Shown here: piece by piece, positions 20,549 through 31,780 of the stretch
How the letters are laid out: each line of letters starts with the position of its first letter
Position numbering within the stretch: the stretch's first letter is position 1
Assembly (NCBI RefSeq): GCF_001634285.1
Contig: NZ_CP015438.1
Coordinates: 1,376,001 to 1,440,000, forward strand
From: Anoxybacillus amylolyticus
GTDB lineage: Bacteria; Bacillota; Bacilli; Bacillales; Anoxybacillaceae
DNA: 64,000 nt
Reading direction: 5' to 3'
Position numbers and translations under genes: made by a program
Notes under the pieces: model-generated
What the model saw: the letters and a program-made list of their open reading frames with translations, nothing else
What the model was told of the DNA's origin: nothing
Database searches by the model: none

Positions 20549-23239
20549 ATGCAGTGGCATACGCTCGCACCAAACGATGTGGCGAAAGAAACGAGCACGA
20601 ACGTAACAACAGGGTTAACGACAGAGGAAGCGAAAAAACGGTTGAAACGGTTCGGGGAAAATAGGCTAAAAGAGGCGAAAAAACAGTCAGCGCTTTTATT
20701 GTTTCTTCATCAGTTTCAAGATTTTATGGTGCTTGTGCTGCTTGTGGCAACGGTCATTTCGGGTTTTCTTGGCGAATACGTCGATGCGATTGCCATTATC
20801 GTCATCGTCGTTATGAACGCCTGCCTAGGTTTTTTTCAAGAACGGCGGGCGGAAAAATCGCTTGAGGCGTTAAAACAGCTATCTGCCCCGCAAGCGACTG
20901 TGTTGCGCGATGGCGAATGGGTAAAGGTGCGCTCTCAAGAACTTGTGGTCGGCGATGTGATTAAATTTTCAAGTGGTGACCGAATTGGCGCAGACGTCCG
21001 GCTTATCGACGCTAAAGGATTAGAAATCGAAGAATCGGCGCTCACTGGGGAGTCTGTACCAACTAACAAAGTAGCCGCTCCGCTTACAGATGAACAGGCG
21101 ACAATTGGTGATTTACATAACATGGCGTTTATGGGTACGTTGGTGACGCGAGGAAGCGGTGTTGGCATCGTCATTGCGACAGGAATGAAAACAGCGATGG
21201 GGCAAATTGCGAACCTTCTTCAAGAAGCAGAAACGGCAACGACCCCGTTGCAGCGCAAACTAGAACAGCTCGGGAAAATTTTAATCGTTGTGGCGCTGTT
21301 GCTTACTTTCCTAGTTGTCGTCGTCGGTGTGATGCAAGGACACGAACTGTACGAAATGTTTTTGGCGGGGGTATCGCTTGCGGTGGCCGCCATTCCGGAA
21401 GGATTGCCAGCCATTGTCACGATCGCGTTGGCGCTTGGCGTACAGCGTATGATTAAGAAAAATGCGATCGTTCGTAAACTTCCAGCCGTTGAAACGTTAG
21501 GTTGCGCCTCTGTCATTTGTTCGGACAAAACGGGAACGATGACAGAAAATATGATGACGGTTACGCATCTATGGGCGAGCGGAAAAACGTGGACGGTGAG
21601 CGGAACAGGGTTAGAAACGAGCGGAAAGTTTTATGAGCACGATCGCCCGATCGATGAGAAAAAAGAAACAACGCTGCAGCAACTAGCAACGTTCGGTGCG
21701 CTTTGCAACAACGCACAAGTAAAAGAAAAAAATCACCGCCGTTACATCGACGGTGACCCGACCGAAGGAGCGCTACTTGTCGCGGCCATGAAAGCGGGGA
21801 TAACAAAAGAACGGCTCGAAGCTGACTTTACGATAGAACATGAATTTCCGTTCGATTCGGAACGAAAAATGATGACAGTTATTGTAAGAGATCGAAATGG
21901 TCGTCGTTTTATTATCACAAAAGGTGCCCCAGACGTCCTGTTAGAAAGAAGCGACCGCGTTAGTTGGAACGGACGCGAACAACCAATGACTTCCGCTTGG
22001 CGAAAAACGGTGCAAGAAGTGATCCAAACGATGGCAAATAAAGCGTTGCGCACAATTGCGATTGCTTATCGTCCGCTTGCTATGCACGAACGAATAACAA
22101 CAGAAAAAGACGCCGAAAAAGCGCTTATTTTCGTCGGTATCGAAGGGATGATCGACCCGCCGCGCCCGGAAGTGAAAAAAGCCATTCACCAATGCAAAGA
22201 AGCAGGTATTAAAACGGTCATGATTACCGGCGATCATGTGCTCACAGCGAAAGCCATCGCCAAACAGCTCGGCATTTTGCCTCCGAATGGAAAAGTAATG
22301 GATGGTGCTACGCTCTCGCAACTTTCAGTCGATGAACTCGAAGAAGTGGTCGATGATATCTATGTATTTGCTCGCGTATCGCCAGAACATAAACTAAAAA
22401 TTGTGAAGGCGTTGCAGCGCAAAGGACATGTCGTCGCGATGACCGGCGACGGTGTCAATGATGCCCCAGCCATTAAATCAGCCGATATCGGCGTTGCAAT
22501 GGGGCGATCAGGAACGGATGTAGCAAAAGAAGCCGCAGCACTTGTTTTGCTTGATGATAATTTTGCGACGATTCAAGCCGCCATCCATGAAGGAAGAAAC
22601 ATTTACGAAAACATTCGCAAATTTATTCGCTACTTGCTCGCTTCGAACGTCGGCGAAATTTTAGTGATGTTGTTTGCCATGTTGCTTGCATTGCCACTGC
22701 CGCTCGTGCCAATTCAAATTTTATGGGTCAATCTTGTCACAGATGGACTGCCGGCGTTGGCGCTTGGATTAGACAAAGCAGAAGAAAACGTGATGAAACG
22801 AAAGCCGCGTCACCCAAAAGAAGGCGTATTTGCCCGCGGGCTCGGCTGGAAAATCGTCAGCCGCGGCTTTGTCATCGGACTTGTGACGCTTGCAGCGTTT
22901 AAGGCCGTTTATGAACGAAGCGGCGAAAATCTTGTATATGCGCAGACGGCAGCGTTTGCGACATTAGTGATGGCGCAGCTGATTCACGTCTTTGATTGCC
23001 GCTGTGAGCGTTCTATTTTAGACCGTAATCCGTTTGGCAACCTATACCTTGTTGGCGCAGTGCTGTTATCGATGTTGTTGATGTTAGTAGTCATTTATTA
23101 TCCGCCATTGCAAAGCGTATTTCATACTGTTCCGCTGGCGTTGGTTGACTGGCTGCTCATTGGCGGACTCTCGGCATTGCCGACATTTTTATTTGCCGGT
23201 TCGTTTTTTGCAAGAAAATCAAGGATAAATATGTTATAA
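20549..23239 (+). CDS. yloB: P-type calcium-transporting ATPase (YloB-like)
   Basis: This 896-residue protein belongs to the P2A (SERCA-like) cation ATPases and should export Ca2+ across the membrane. An N-terminal cation-ATPase domain precedes membrane pairs. The actuator motif is LTGESVP (near 166), membrane segment 4 has the ion-binding PEGLPA (near 283), the phosphorylation motif is SDKTGTMT (Asp near 326), the hinge is MTGDGVNDAPA (near 631), and four to six C-terminal membrane segments follow. GAGGAGG precedes the ATG. In B. subtilis the protein is made in sporulation; the sequence alone does not show that here. Confidence 0.93.
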   Translation: MQWHTLAPNDVAKETSTNVTTGLTTEEAKKRLKRFGENRLKEAKKQSALLLFLHQFQDFMVLVLLVATVISGFLGEYVDAIAIIVIVVMNACLGFFQERRAEKSLEALKQLSAPQATVLRDGEWVKVRSQELVVGDVIKFSSGDRIGADVRLIDAKGLEIEESALTGESVPTNKVAAPLTDEQATIGDLHNMAFMGTLVTRGSGVGIVIATGMKTAMGQIANLLQEAETATTPLQRKLEQLGKILIVVALLLTFLVVVVGVMQGHELYEMFLAGVSLAVAAIPEGLPAIVTIALALGVQRMIKKNAIVRKLPAVETLGCASVICSDKTGTMTENMMTVTHLWASGKTWTVSGTGLETSGKFYEHDRPIDEKKETTLQQLATFGALCNNAQVKEKNHRRYIDGDPTEGALLVAAMKAGITKERLEADFTIEHEFPFDSERKMMTVIVRDRNGRRFIITKGAPDVLLERSDRVSWNGREQPMTSAWRKTVQEVIQTMANKALRTIAIAYRPLAMHERITTEKDAEKALIFVGIEGMIDPPRPEVKKAIHQCKEAGIKTVMITGDHVLTAKAIAKQLGILPPNGKVMDGATLSQLSVDELEEVVDDIYVFARVSPEHKLKIVKALQRKGHVVAMTGDGVNDAPAIKSADIGVAMGRSGTDVAKEAAALVLLDDNFATIQAAIHEGRNIYENIRKFIRYLLASNVGEILVMLFAMLLALPLPLVPIQILWVNLVTDGLPALALGLDKAEENVMKRKPRHPKEGVFARGLGWKIVSRGFVIGLVTLAAFKAVYERSGENLVYAQTAAFATLVMAQLIHVFDCRCERSILDRNPFGNLYLVGAVLLSMLLMLVVIYYPPLQSVFHTVPLALVDWLLIGGLSALPTFLFAGSFFARKSRINML

Positions 23240-23240
23240 T
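23232..23240 (+). promoter_or_regulatory. Extended -10 promoter for yloC-remA-gmk-rpoZ
   Basis: TGTTATAAT (23232-23240) gives a perfect extended -10 overlapping the yloB stop, 66 bases before yloC. The downstream leader contains ATAGG/CCTAT half-palindromes. The -35 region is poor. Confidence 0.55.
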
Positions 23241-23305
23241 ATGCAAGGTGATAGGGAATTTCCTATGACCTTTTCTTTTTCAAGACGTGTAATGGAAGTG
23301 ATAAC

Positions 23306-24181
23306 ATGGTATGCAGCATGACAGGCTTTGGCCGAAGCAAACAAGTGACGGAACGCATGAGTGTAACGGTAGAAATGAAATCTGTTAACCACCGCTTTTG
23401 TGAAATTTCTGTCCGCCTCCCTAGACAATTGCTAATCTTTGAGGATAAAATAAAAAAAGTAATTTCACAGCACGTTCAACGGGGAAGGGTGGAAGTGTTT
23501 GTTACGATTGAAGGAGAAGGATGGACGAAACGGAAGTTGCATGTCGATTGGCAGCTGCTAAGCGACTATTATGAGCAGCTAAAAGAAGCCGCTACTCGCT
23601 TTATGTTACAAGACCGTGTGACGTTAGAGCAGTTGTTTCAACTCGAAGGAGTAGTTGAAGTGATGGAGGAAGAAACAGGAAATGAAGAAGTTGAACAGCT
23701 TCTTCTAACCGCAACAGAAGAAGCCGCTAAGCAGCTAAAAATGATGAGGGAAAAAGAAGGAGAGGCGCTCACTCGCGATATTCAACAACAGCTCTTGGTC
23801 ATTGCACAGTGTGTGCAAAACGTCCATCAGTTTGCGAAAGAAGTGGAAGAACAATACCGCACCCGACTCATGAAGCGAATGAACGAATGGGTGCAAGGGA
23901 CAATTGACGAGACACGTCTCTTGACAGAAGTTGCGATATTGGCAGAAAAGGCGGATATTAATGAAGAACTAACGCGCATTCGTAGCCATATTGAACAGGT
24001 AGAATATACGCTACAGCAAGCAGGAACGGTGGGGCGAAAACTTGACTTTTTAGTGCAAGAGTTAAACCGCGAAATGAACACGATTGGCGCAAAAGCAAAT
24101 GACGGCCGCATCGCCTTGCAAGTTGTTGAAATGAAAAGTGCGCTTGAAAAGGTGAAAGAACAAGTGCAAAATATAGAATAA
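23306..24181 (+). CDS. yloC: YicC/YloC family endoribonuclease
   Basis: The protein (291 aa) starts with [12 protein letters not shown], the conserved beginning of YicC-like proteins, and ends with the conserved [13 protein letters not shown] region before the C terminus (DUF1732). E. coli YicC has been described as an RNase acting on small RNA; a role in Bacillus is not established. The middle part is helical and acidic. The start has only a weak ribosome site. Synteny with remA and gmk is standard for Bacillaceae. Confidence 0.9.
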   Translation: MVCSMTGFGRSKQVTERMSVTVEMKSVNHRFCEISVRLPRQLLIFEDKIKKVISQHVQRGRVEVFVTIEGEGWTKRKLHVDWQLLSDYYEQLKEAATRFMLQDRVTLEQLFQLEGVVEVMEEETGNEEVEQLLLTATEEAAKQLKMMREKEGEALTRDIQQQLLVIAQCVQNVHQFAKEVEEQYRTRLMKRMNEWVQGTIDETRLLTEVAILAEKADINEELTRIRSHIEQVEYTLQQAGTVGRKLDFLVQELNREMNTIGAKANDGRIALQVVEMKSALEKVKEQVQNIE

Positions 24182-24237
24182 CCGTTTATCGTGAGGGAGT
24201 TGCGGCAACAATAAATGTTATGGCAGGTGGAACGTTC

Positions 24238-24501
24238 GTGGGGATTAAACTAATCAATATTGGCTACGGCAATATGGTTTCAGCTTCCCGCATCATCTCA
24301 ATCGTTAGTCCAGATTCTGCGCCGATTAAGCGGATTGTGCAAGAGGCGCGCGAGAGTGGGAAATTAATCGATGCGACGCATGGCAGACGAACACGTGCAG
24401 TCATTATTATGGATAGCGATCATGTCATTTTATCGTCGGTGCAGCCGGAAACGGTTGCCCACCGGCTGTACGGACGTGACGATTTATCAGAAGAAGGGTA
24501 G
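24238..24501 (+). CDS. remA: Extracellular matrix regulator RemA
   Basis: RemA (87 aa) is a DNA-binding protein that activates biofilm matrix and osmoprotection operons in B. subtilis. The sequence [14 protein letters not shown] and [19 protein letters not shown] are almost invariant in the family (DUF370). I choose GTG 24238 ([11 protein letters not shown]) because AGGTGG lies seven bases before it and the length then matches the family. ATG 24220 would add six residues without a good ribosome site. Confidence 0.92.
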   Translation: MGIKLINIGYGNMVSASRIISIVSPDSAPIKRIVQEARESGKLIDATHGRRTRAVIIMDSDHVILSSVQPETVAHRLYGRDDLSEEG

Positions 24502-24509
24502 GGTTTTAG

Positions 24510-25130
<621 letters not shown>

Positions 25131-25132
25131 AC

Positions 25133-25336
25133 ATGTTGTATCCTTCCATCGACTTATTAATGGAAAAGCTAGACTCTAAATATACGCTTGTGAGTGTTGC
25201 GGCGAAACGGGCACGCGAGCTACAAGAAAACGAGGCTGATTTAACGATTGAAAAACCAGTATCGAAAAAGTTCGTTGGAAAAGCGTTAGAGGAAATTGCT
25301 GCAGGTCATATTGAGCTAATAAAAGAAGAGAAATAA
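25133..25336 (+). CDS. rpoZ: RNA polymerase omega subunit
   Basis: The 67-residue omega subunit helps RNA polymerase assembly. [20 protein letters not shown] and AAKRARELQ are the typical N-terminal motif, and [12 protein letters not shown] follows. Start choice: family members begin ML-PSID, so ATG 25133 is preferred. ATG 25127, four bases after GGAGG, would add two residues and overlap the gmk stop. Confidence 0.93.
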   Translation: MLYPSIDLLMEKLDSKYTLVSVAAKRARELQENEADLTIEKPVSKKFVGKALEEIAAGHIELIKEEK

Positions 25337-25365
25337 CAACCTACGTTTAGGTTGTTATTTTTTTA
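25332..25365 (+). terminator. Intrinsic terminator after rpoZ
   Basis: A perfect 12-base stem AATAACAACCTA (25332-25343) / TAGGTTGTTATT (25348-25359) with loop CGTT is followed by a run of T. It overlaps the rpoZ stop. Confidence 0.85.
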
Positions 25366-25391
25366 CAAGAGCGAAAGGGGAGCGTCGCCAC

Positions 25392-26588
25392 ATGGTTCAA
25401 GGAAAAAATATTTTATTATGTGTCACTGGCGGGATTGCCGTTTATAAAGCAGCTGCGTTAACAAGCAAACTAACCCAACGAGGAGCGAACGTGAAAATCA
25501 TCATGAGCGAAGCGGCTTGCAAGTTTGTTACGCCGTTGACGTTCCAGGCACTATCGCGAAATGACGTCTATATCGATACGTTTGAGGAAAAACAGGCAGC
25601 GGTCATCGCCCATATTGATTTAGCCGATTGGGCTGATTTGGTGTTAGTCGCACCGGCAACAGCCAATACCATCGGAAAGCTCGCCAACGGAATCGCCGAC
25701 AATATGGTGACGACAACGTTGCTTGCTACTAAGGCACCTATATGGATTGCCCCGGCGATGAACGTTCATATGTACGAGCATCCGGCAGTTCGAGAAAATA
25801 TCGAAAAACTGATTCGCTTTGGCTACCGGTTCATTGAGCCAGCGGAAGGGCATTTGGCATGCGGGTATGTCGGAAAAGGAAGATTAGAAGAACCAGAGAC
25901 AATTATCGATGTCATCGAATATTATTTTTCTCCGTCTTCCCAACTCTTAAAAGGAAAAAAAGTGCTCGTAACCGCGGGACCGACGCGGGAAAAAATCGAC
26001 CCTGTTCGCTTTTTTACGAACCGGTCCACAGGAAAAATGGGCTATGCGATTGCAGAAGCAGCCGCTGAATTAGGAGCAGAAGTGACACTCATTTCTGGCC
26101 CAACGAACTTGCCAGCGCCAGCACATGTGAAAACAATCCGCGTTGAATCGGCACAACAAATGTACGAAGAAGTAATGAACTATTTTTCAAATGCAGACAT
26201 TGTCATTAAATCGGCGGCAGTGGCGGATTATCGCCCGAAATATGTATTTAACGAAAAAATGAAAAAACAGCCCGGCGATTTAATGATTGAATTAGAGCGA
26301 ACGATTGATATTTTGAAAACGCTTGGTGAGCAAAAAACGACACAATTTCTAGTCGGATTTGCGGCAGAAACGGAACACGTCGAACAATACGCTCGAAAGA
26401 AACTAGAAAGCAAAAACTTAGATATGATTGTTGCCAACAATGTCGCGCAACAAGGGGCAGGATTTGCTGGGGATACGAACATTGTCACCATTTTTAAACG
26501 GGACGGGTCGGTCATTCCGCTTCCTTTGCTAACGAAAAAGCAAGTGGCGGAAGAAATTTTAAAAGTGATTGCAGAGGAATTCCAATGA
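25392..26588 (+). CDS. coaBC: Bifunctional phosphopantothenoylcysteine decarboxylase / phosphopantothenate-cysteine ligase
   Basis: CoaBC (398 aa) performs two steps of coenzyme A synthesis. The N-terminal flavin domain (CoaC) starts ILLCVTGGIAVYKAA and holds the substrate motif PAMNVHMYEHPAV (near 120) and the flap with HLACGYVGKGRL (near 155, Cys158). The CoaB domain begins near 190 with VTAGPTREKIDPVRF and NRSTGKMGYA. Known as yloI/dfp in B. subtilis. Its last codons overlap priA by four bases. Confidence 0.95.
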   Translation: MVQGKNILLCVTGGIAVYKAAALTSKLTQRGANVKIIMSEAACKFVTPLTFQALSRNDVYIDTFEEKQAAVIAHIDLADWADLVLVAPATANTIGKLANGIADNMVTTTLLATKAPIWIAPAMNVHMYEHPAVRENIEKLIRFGYRFIEPAEGHLACGYVGKGRLEEPETIIDVIEYYFSPSSQLLKGKKVLVTAGPTREKIDPVRFFTNRSTGKMGYAIAEAAAELGAEVTLISGPTNLPAPAHVKTIRVESAQQMYEEVMNYFSNADIVIKSAAVADYRPKYVFNEKMKKQPGDLMIELERTIDILKTLGEQKTTQFLVGFAAETEHVEQYARKKLESKNLDMIVANNVAQQGAGFAGDTNIVTIFKRDGSVIPLPLLTKKQVAEEILKVIAEEFQ

Positions 26589-28996
26589 AAATTGCCTCTG
26601 TCATTGTGGACGTTCCATCGCGACAAACCGACCGACCATTTGACTATGAAATCCCCGCGAAATGGGAAGATGTGCTACAAGTTGGTATGCGTGTCACTGT
26701 TCCGTTCGGCGCAAGACGACTGCAAGGATTTGTTGTCGACATTAAAACGCATTCAGAAGCAAAGACGCTCAAACCAATCGAAGCAATTTTAGACGTCACT
26801 CCGGTTTTAAACGAGGAGCTGCTGCAGCTGGGAAAATATTTAACAGAAACGACGCTTTGTTTTGCTATTTCTGCCTATCAAGCAATGCTTCCGGCAGCGA
26901 TGAAAGCAAAGTATGAAAAAGAAATTCGGCTCGTTGATGAAGCGTATCGCCAAAAACTACATCCGAGTGTTCAGCCGTTGTTTGCCAATCGAACGGCTCT
27001 ATTATGGAAAGAAATCGACGAACCGACCGTCCTCTCGCGCTTACAAAAAGACATTCAAAATGGATATTTAGAAGTCGTTTACCATGTGAAAGAAAAAGGG
27101 ACGAAAAAAATAGTGAAATATATCGTCTGCCCGCTTACAAAAGAGCAGTGCGACGAAGTGCTCCGGTCGCTTCCGGCAAATGCTACTAAACAAAAGCAAC
27201 TGCTTGAGCTGTTAGCATCGGCACAAAAAGGATTACCACTGAAAGAAGCGCTCGAGCGAAGCGGAGCGTCGCGTGCAGCAGTAAAGGCACTGATCGATAA
27301 AGGAATCGTTCATGAATACGAAGTCGAAACGTATCGCGACCCATATGAACAGCGCCATTTTGCGAAAACCGCGCCTCTGACATTAACGAATGAACAACAA
27401 CAAGCACTAGATGCCATTGCTGACAGTGTGCGAAAAAATGAGCATCACGTCTTTTTGCTGTATGGCGTTACGGGCAGTGGCAAAACAGAAGTATATATGC
27501 AGGCGATTGAAGAAGTGTTAGCCGGTGGGAAAGAGGCGATTGTTCTCGTTCCAGAAATTTCGCTTACGCCACAAATGGTCGAGCGCTTTAAGGGGCGGTT
27601 TGGCTCGCAAGTCGCTGTGCTTCACAGCGGTCTTTCCGTTGGGGAAAAATACGACGAATGGCGCAAAATTCAACGAAAAGAAGTAAAACTTGTCGTCGGT
27701 GCCCGCTCGGCGATTTTTGCTCCGTTTGAAAACTTAGGCATGATTATTATTGATGAGGAACATGAAGCAAGCTACAAACAAGAAGAAACGCCACGCTATC
27801 ACGCTCGTGATGTCGCTATTTACCGTGCTCGCTTTCACCAATGTCCAGTCGTGCTTGGCAGCGCCACTCCATCGCTTGAATCGTTTGCTCGAGCGAAAAA
27901 AGGAGTATATCGTCTGCTGACGTTGCAAAAACGGATGAGCGAAAACGGCTTGCCGACGGTCAACGTTGTTGACATGCGCGAAGAGTTGCGGAGCGGCAAC
28001 CGTTCAATGTTTTCGCGGTCGCTGTTTGAAAAATTACAAGACCGTCTACAAAAAGGGGAACAAGCAGTGCTCTTTTTAAACCGCCGCGGCTATTCTACGT
28101 TTGTCATGTGCCGAGATTGTGGGTATGTGATCCGTTGTCCGCACTGCGATATTTCGCTCACCTACCACCGCGTGCATCAGCAGCTAAAATGCCATTATTG
28201 CGGCTACGAAGAGCACGTTGTTTCGCGTTGCCCGTCGTGTACAAGCGAACACATTCGCTTTTTTGGAGCAGGAACACAAAAAGTGGAAGAGGAATTAACG
28301 AAATTGCTGCCGCAAGCGCGCGTCATTCGTATGGATGTGGACACGACGAGCCGAAAAGGGGCGCACGAGCAGTTACTCTCTGCCTTCGGGGAAGGGAAGG
28401 CGGACATTTTACTTGGGACACAAATGATTGCCAAAGGGCTTGATTTTCCGAAGGTGACGTTAGTTGGTGTATTAACGGCAGATACGATGCTCCATCTTCC
28501 TGATTTTCGCGCATGTGAAAAAACGTTTCAACTGCTAACGCAAGTGAGCGGACGAGCCGGCCGTCATCACCTGCCAGGAGAAGTTGTCATTCAAACGTAT
28601 ACGCCCGACCATTACAGCATTGAATTAGCCGCTTGCCACGACTATGAAACGTTTTATCAAAAAGAAATGCTCGTTCGGAAACGACACGGGTATCCACCGT
28701 TTTACTTTCTAACCCTTATCACCGTTTCGCATCCAGAAATAACAAAAGCAGTAGCGGTGACAGAAAAAATCGCGGCATACGTGCGCAGCCAATTGTCAAA
28801 AGAAGCCGTTATCCTCGGACCGGTCGCTTCACCAATTGCGCGGCTTCATGATAGATATCGTTACCAATGCATGATAAAATACAAGCGGGAGGCGATTGCT
28901 GCTGTGTTAAAAAACGTGATTGACCGCTACCAGCAAGAGATCGCGCAAGGAGAATTGCAACTGACGATTGACACCAACCCGTATATGATGATGTAA
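26585..28996 (+). CDS. priA: Primosomal protein N', replication restart helicase
   Basis: PriA (803 aa) recognises stalled forks and loads the replication-restart primosome. A 3'BD domain occupies the first about 100 residues. The helicase core has Walker A GVTGSGKTEVYM (near 293-304) and the DEEH box IIIDEEHEASYKQE (near 388). A zinc-binding Cys cluster follows (CRDCGYVIRCPHC, then CHYCGY and CPSC, near 513-550). The C-terminal domain is complete. ATG overlaps the coaBC stop. Confidence 0.96.
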   Translation: MKIASVIVDVPSRQTDRPFDYEIPAKWEDVLQVGMRVTVPFGARRLQGFVVDIKTHSEAKTLKPIEAILDVTPVLNEELLQLGKYLTETTLCFAISAYQAMLPAAMKAKYEKEIRLVDEAYRQKLHPSVQPLFANRTALLWKEIDEPTVLSRLQKDIQNGYLEVVYHVKEKGTKKIVKYIVCPLTKEQCDEVLRSLPANATKQKQLLELLASAQKGLPLKEALERSGASRAAVKALIDKGIVHEYEVETYRDPYEQRHFAKTAPLTLTNEQQQALDAIADSVRKNEHHVFLLYGVTGSGKTEVYMQAIEEVLAGGKEAIVLVPEISLTPQMVERFKGRFGSQVAVLHSGLSVGEKYDEWRKIQRKEVKLVVGARSAIFAPFENLGMIIIDEEHEASYKQEETPRYHARDVAIYRARFHQCPVVLGSATPSLESFARAKKGVYRLLTLQKRMSENGLPTVNVVDMREELRSGNRSMFSRSLFEKLQDRLQKGEQAVLFLNRRGYSTFVMCRDCGYVIRCPHCDISLTYHRVHQQLKCHYCGYEEHVVSRCPSCTSEHIRFFGAGTQKVEEELTKLLPQARVIRMDVDTTSRKGAHEQLLSAFGEGKADILLGTQMIAKGLDFPKVTLVGVLTADTMLHLPDFRACEKTFQLLTQVSGRAGRHHLPGEVVIQTYTPDHYSIELAACHDYETFYQKEMLVRKRHGYPPFYFLTLITVSHPEITKAVAVTEKIAAYVRSQLSKEAVILGPVASPIARLHDRYRYQCMIKYKREAIAAVLKNVIDRYQQEIAQGELQLTIDTNPYMMM

Positions 28997-29011
28997 ATTG
29001 GAGGAATCATT

Positions 29012-29485
29012 TTGGCGAAACTAACGATAGTTACGTATCCAGCAGAAATATTAGAAACGATATGTGAAAAAGTAACACAATTTGATCGCTCGCTTGTCAA
29101 ACTACTAAACGACATGTACGACACGATGCTAGAAGCGGACGGCGTTGGTTTAGCTGCTCCGCAAGTCGGCATCGCCAAGCAAATCGCCATTGTCGATATT
29201 GGCGATGAACACGGTCGAATTGAGTTAATTAATCCCGTCATTTTAGAAGCGCGCGGGGAACAAATTGGTCCAGAAGGATGTTTAAGCTTTCCTGGATTAT
29301 TTGGAGACGTCAGCCGAGCGGAGTATGTAAAAGTGCGCGCACAAAATCGGCGCGGCCACGTATTTACGCTCGAAGCGACCGGATTTTTAGCGCGGGCGCT
29401 GCAACATGAAATCGACCATTTGCAAGGGGTTTTATTTACGACAAAAGTCATTCGATATTACGAATCAGAAGAATTGGAAGGATAG
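29012..29485 (+). CDS. def: Peptide deformylase
   Basis: Def (157 aa) removes the formyl group from nascent peptides. All three metal-site motifs are present: GVGLAAPQVG (near 43-52), EGCLSFPG (near 89-96, metal Cys) and HEIDHLQG (near 132-139, two metal His and catalytic Glu). The start is TTG after GGAGGAATCAT. It lies directly before fmt, whose product adds the formyl group, a classic def-fmt pair. Confidence 0.95.
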   Translation: MAKLTIVTYPAEILETICEKVTQFDRSLVKLLNDMYDTMLEADGVGLAAPQVGIAKQIAIVDIGDEHGRIELINPVILEARGEQIGPEGCLSFPGLFGDVSRAEYVKVRAQNRRGHVFTLEATGFLARALQHEIDHLQGVLFTTKVIRYYESEELEG

Positions 29486-29491
29486 ATACGT

Positions 29492-30442
29492 ATGGTGCGA
29501 ATTGTTTTTATGGGAACGCCGGACTTCGCCGTTCCGGTGCTCCAACAACTCATTCATGACGGCTATAACGTCGTCGGTGTCGTTACACAACCGGATAAAC
29601 CAAAAGGGAGAAAAAAAGAATTAACACCACCGCCAGTGAAAGTCGAAGCGGAAAAGCATGGTATTCCAGTATTGCAGCCAACAAAAATTCGCGAACAAGA
29701 ACAATACGAGCAAGTGCTTGCATTGAAACCTGATTTAATCGTGACGGCTGCATTCGGGCAAATTTTACCGAAAGAGCTGCTTGAAGCGCCATCGTACGGC
29801 TGCATTAACGTCCATGCGTCATTGTTGCCGGAATTGCGCGGCGGTGCCCCGATTCATTATGCGATTTTGCAAGGGAAAACGAAAACAGGCATTACCATTA
29901 TGTATATGGTGGAAAAGCTCGATGCAGGCGATATGTTAACGCAAGTGGAAGTTTCGATTGAAGAAACAGATACGGTCGGTACGCTTCACGACAAATTAAG
30001 TGTGGCAGGCGCGAAACTATTATCGGAAACGATTCCTTTATTGCTTGCCGGGAAAATTACGCCGATTCCGCAAGCGGAAGAAAAGGCAACGTTTGCGCCA
30101 AATATTAAACGCGAACAAGAAAAAATCGATTGGACGAAAACAGGCGAAGCTATTTATAACCACATTCGCGGATTAAACCCGTGGCCGGTCGCTTATACAA
30201 CGTATGAAGGGCAAATATGGAAAATTTGGTGGGGAGAAAAAATTCCCGCACAAGAGCACGCCGCACCGGGAACGATCATCGCAACGGACCGTGACGGCAT
30301 CGTTGTCGCTACTGGCAACGAAACAGCGATTAAAATTACAGAATTGCAGCCGGCGGGCAAAAAACGAATGAGCGCAGAGCAATTTTTGCTTGGTGCCGGC
30401 GTCACCATTGGAACAAAGCTAGGAGATGACGATGAGAACTAA
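29492..30442 (+). CDS. fmt: Methionyl-tRNA formyltransferase
   Basis: Fmt (316 aa) formylates initiator Met-tRNA. The Rossmann N-terminal part has [11 protein letters not shown]; the formyl-folate site has [19 protein letters not shown] (near 109-127) with the catalytic Asn/His/Asp set. The C-terminal OB domain (from about 205) binds tRNA. It follows def by six bases and overlaps rsmB. Confidence 0.96.
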   Translation: MVRIVFMGTPDFAVPVLQQLIHDGYNVVGVVTQPDKPKGRKKELTPPPVKVEAEKHGIPVLQPTKIREQEQYEQVLALKPDLIVTAAFGQILPKELLEAPSYGCINVHASLLPELRGGAPIHYAILQGKTKTGITIMYMVEKLDAGDMLTQVEVSIEETDTVGTLHDKLSVAGAKLLSETIPLLLAGKITPIPQAEEKATFAPNIKREQEKIDWTKTGEAIYNHIRGLNPWPVAYTTYEGQIWKIWWGEKIPAQEHAAPGTIIATDRDGIVVATGNETAIKITELQPAGKKRMSAEQFLLGAGVTIGTKLGDDDEN

Positions 30443-31775
30443 AAACGTACGAGAAGTAGCGCTAGAGGCGCTTTTAGCAGTCGAAGAAAACGAAGCGTAT
30501 AGTCATTTGTTGCTCAATCAACTTATTCGCGCTCATCAGCTATCGGAAAAAGATATCGGACTATTGACGGAAATCGTTTACGGCACGATTCAGCGCCGCG
30601 ATACGTTGGACTATTATTTGCGCCCGTTTGTCAAAAAAGCGCATAAACTGCAAACATGGGTAAATATATTGCTTCGGTTGTCACTCTATCAAATGCTGTA
30701 TCTTAACCGCATTCCAGATCGCGCTGTCATTTTTGAGGCGGTGGAAATCGCGAAAAAGCGCGGCCATCGGGGCATTGCTTCGATGGTAAACGGCGTATTG
30801 CGCACGATTCAGCGTGAAGGGGTTCCATCGCTTGATGCGATCGCAGATGATATCGAGCGCTTAGCCGTTGGAACAAGCCATCCGTATTGGCTTGTGAAGC
30901 GCTGGATTGCACAATACGGCCTAGAAACTGCGAAAAACATGTGCCAAGCGAATTTATTGCCTCCGAAACAAACTGCGCGCGTCAACACCGCAAGAATAAC
31001 GGTTGAGGAAGCGATGGAAAAGCTTGCCGAAGAAGGCGTCGAAGTGACGTGCGGGGAAGTGGCGCCAGAAGCCGTGAAAGCGAAAAAAGGAAATTTAGCC
31101 CATACGAAAACGTTCCAAGACGGTTATCTCACCATTCAAGACGAAAGTTCCATGCTTGTTGCGCGAGCGCTAAAGCCTCGTGAACATGAGCGAGTGCTTG
31201 ATAGTTGCGCTGCCCCTGGTGGAAAATCGACCCATATTGCAGAACTGATGAATGGAACAGGGCAAGTCGTATCGCTCGATATTCATGACCATAAAGTAAA
31301 ATTAATCGAAGAGCAGGCGAAACGGCTTCACCTTTCCAACATTACTGCACGCGTGCTCGACAGCCGTCACGCTTCCGCCCATTTTACGAGCGAATCCTTT
31401 GATAAAATTTTAGTCGACGCCCCTTGTTCGGGGTTCGGTGTCATTCGCCGCAAACCGGATATTAAATACGCGAAAACGGAAGCGGACCTTCCAGCGTTAG
31501 CAGCTTTACAGCTCGACATTTTAATAGAAGTCGCACCGTTGCTAAAAGCAGGAGGCACGCTCGTTTACAGCACGTGTACCGTCGATCATGACGAAAACGA
31601 GGCGGTAGTAGCTGAATTTTTGCGGCAGTATCCGGAGTTTGAACTCGACGACACGCTGAAAGAGCGGATGCCACAAGCAGTGCGTCCATACGTGAAAGAC
31701 GGGCAGCTATGTTTATTGCCGCATTATTTTGATTCAGACGGATTTTTTATCGCATCATTACGAAAGAAGGTGTAA
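30432..31775 (+). CDS. rsmB: 16S rRNA (cytosine-967-C5)-methyltransferase
   Basis: RsmB (447 aa) methylates C967 (E. coli numbering) of 16S rRNA with SAM. An N-terminal NusB-like RNA-binding domain (1-130) precedes the methyltransferase with SAM loop [15 protein letters not shown] (near 258) and the catalytic Cys pair in [16 protein letters not shown] and YSTCTV. ATG 30432 was chosen because AGGAG ends six bases before it; ATG 30426 is too close. The start overlaps fmt. Confidence 0.94.
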   Translation: MRTKNVREVALEALLAVEENEAYSHLLLNQLIRAHQLSEKDIGLLTEIVYGTIQRRDTLDYYLRPFVKKAHKLQTWVNILLRLSLYQMLYLNRIPDRAVIFEAVEIAKKRGHRGIASMVNGVLRTIQREGVPSLDAIADDIERLAVGTSHPYWLVKRWIAQYGLETAKNMCQANLLPPKQTARVNTARITVEEAMEKLAEEGVEVTCGEVAPEAVKAKKGNLAHTKTFQDGYLTIQDESSMLVARALKPREHERVLDSCAAPGGKSTHIAELMNGTGQVVSLDIHDHKVKLIEEQAKRLHLSNITARVLDSRHASAHFTSESFDKILVDAPCSGFGVIRRKPDIKYAKTEADLPALAALQLDILIEVAPLLKAGGTLVYSTCTVDHDENEAVVAEFLRQYPEFELDDTLKERMPQAVRPYVKDGQLCLLPHYFDSDGFFIASLRKKV

Positions 31776-31780
31776 CTTCA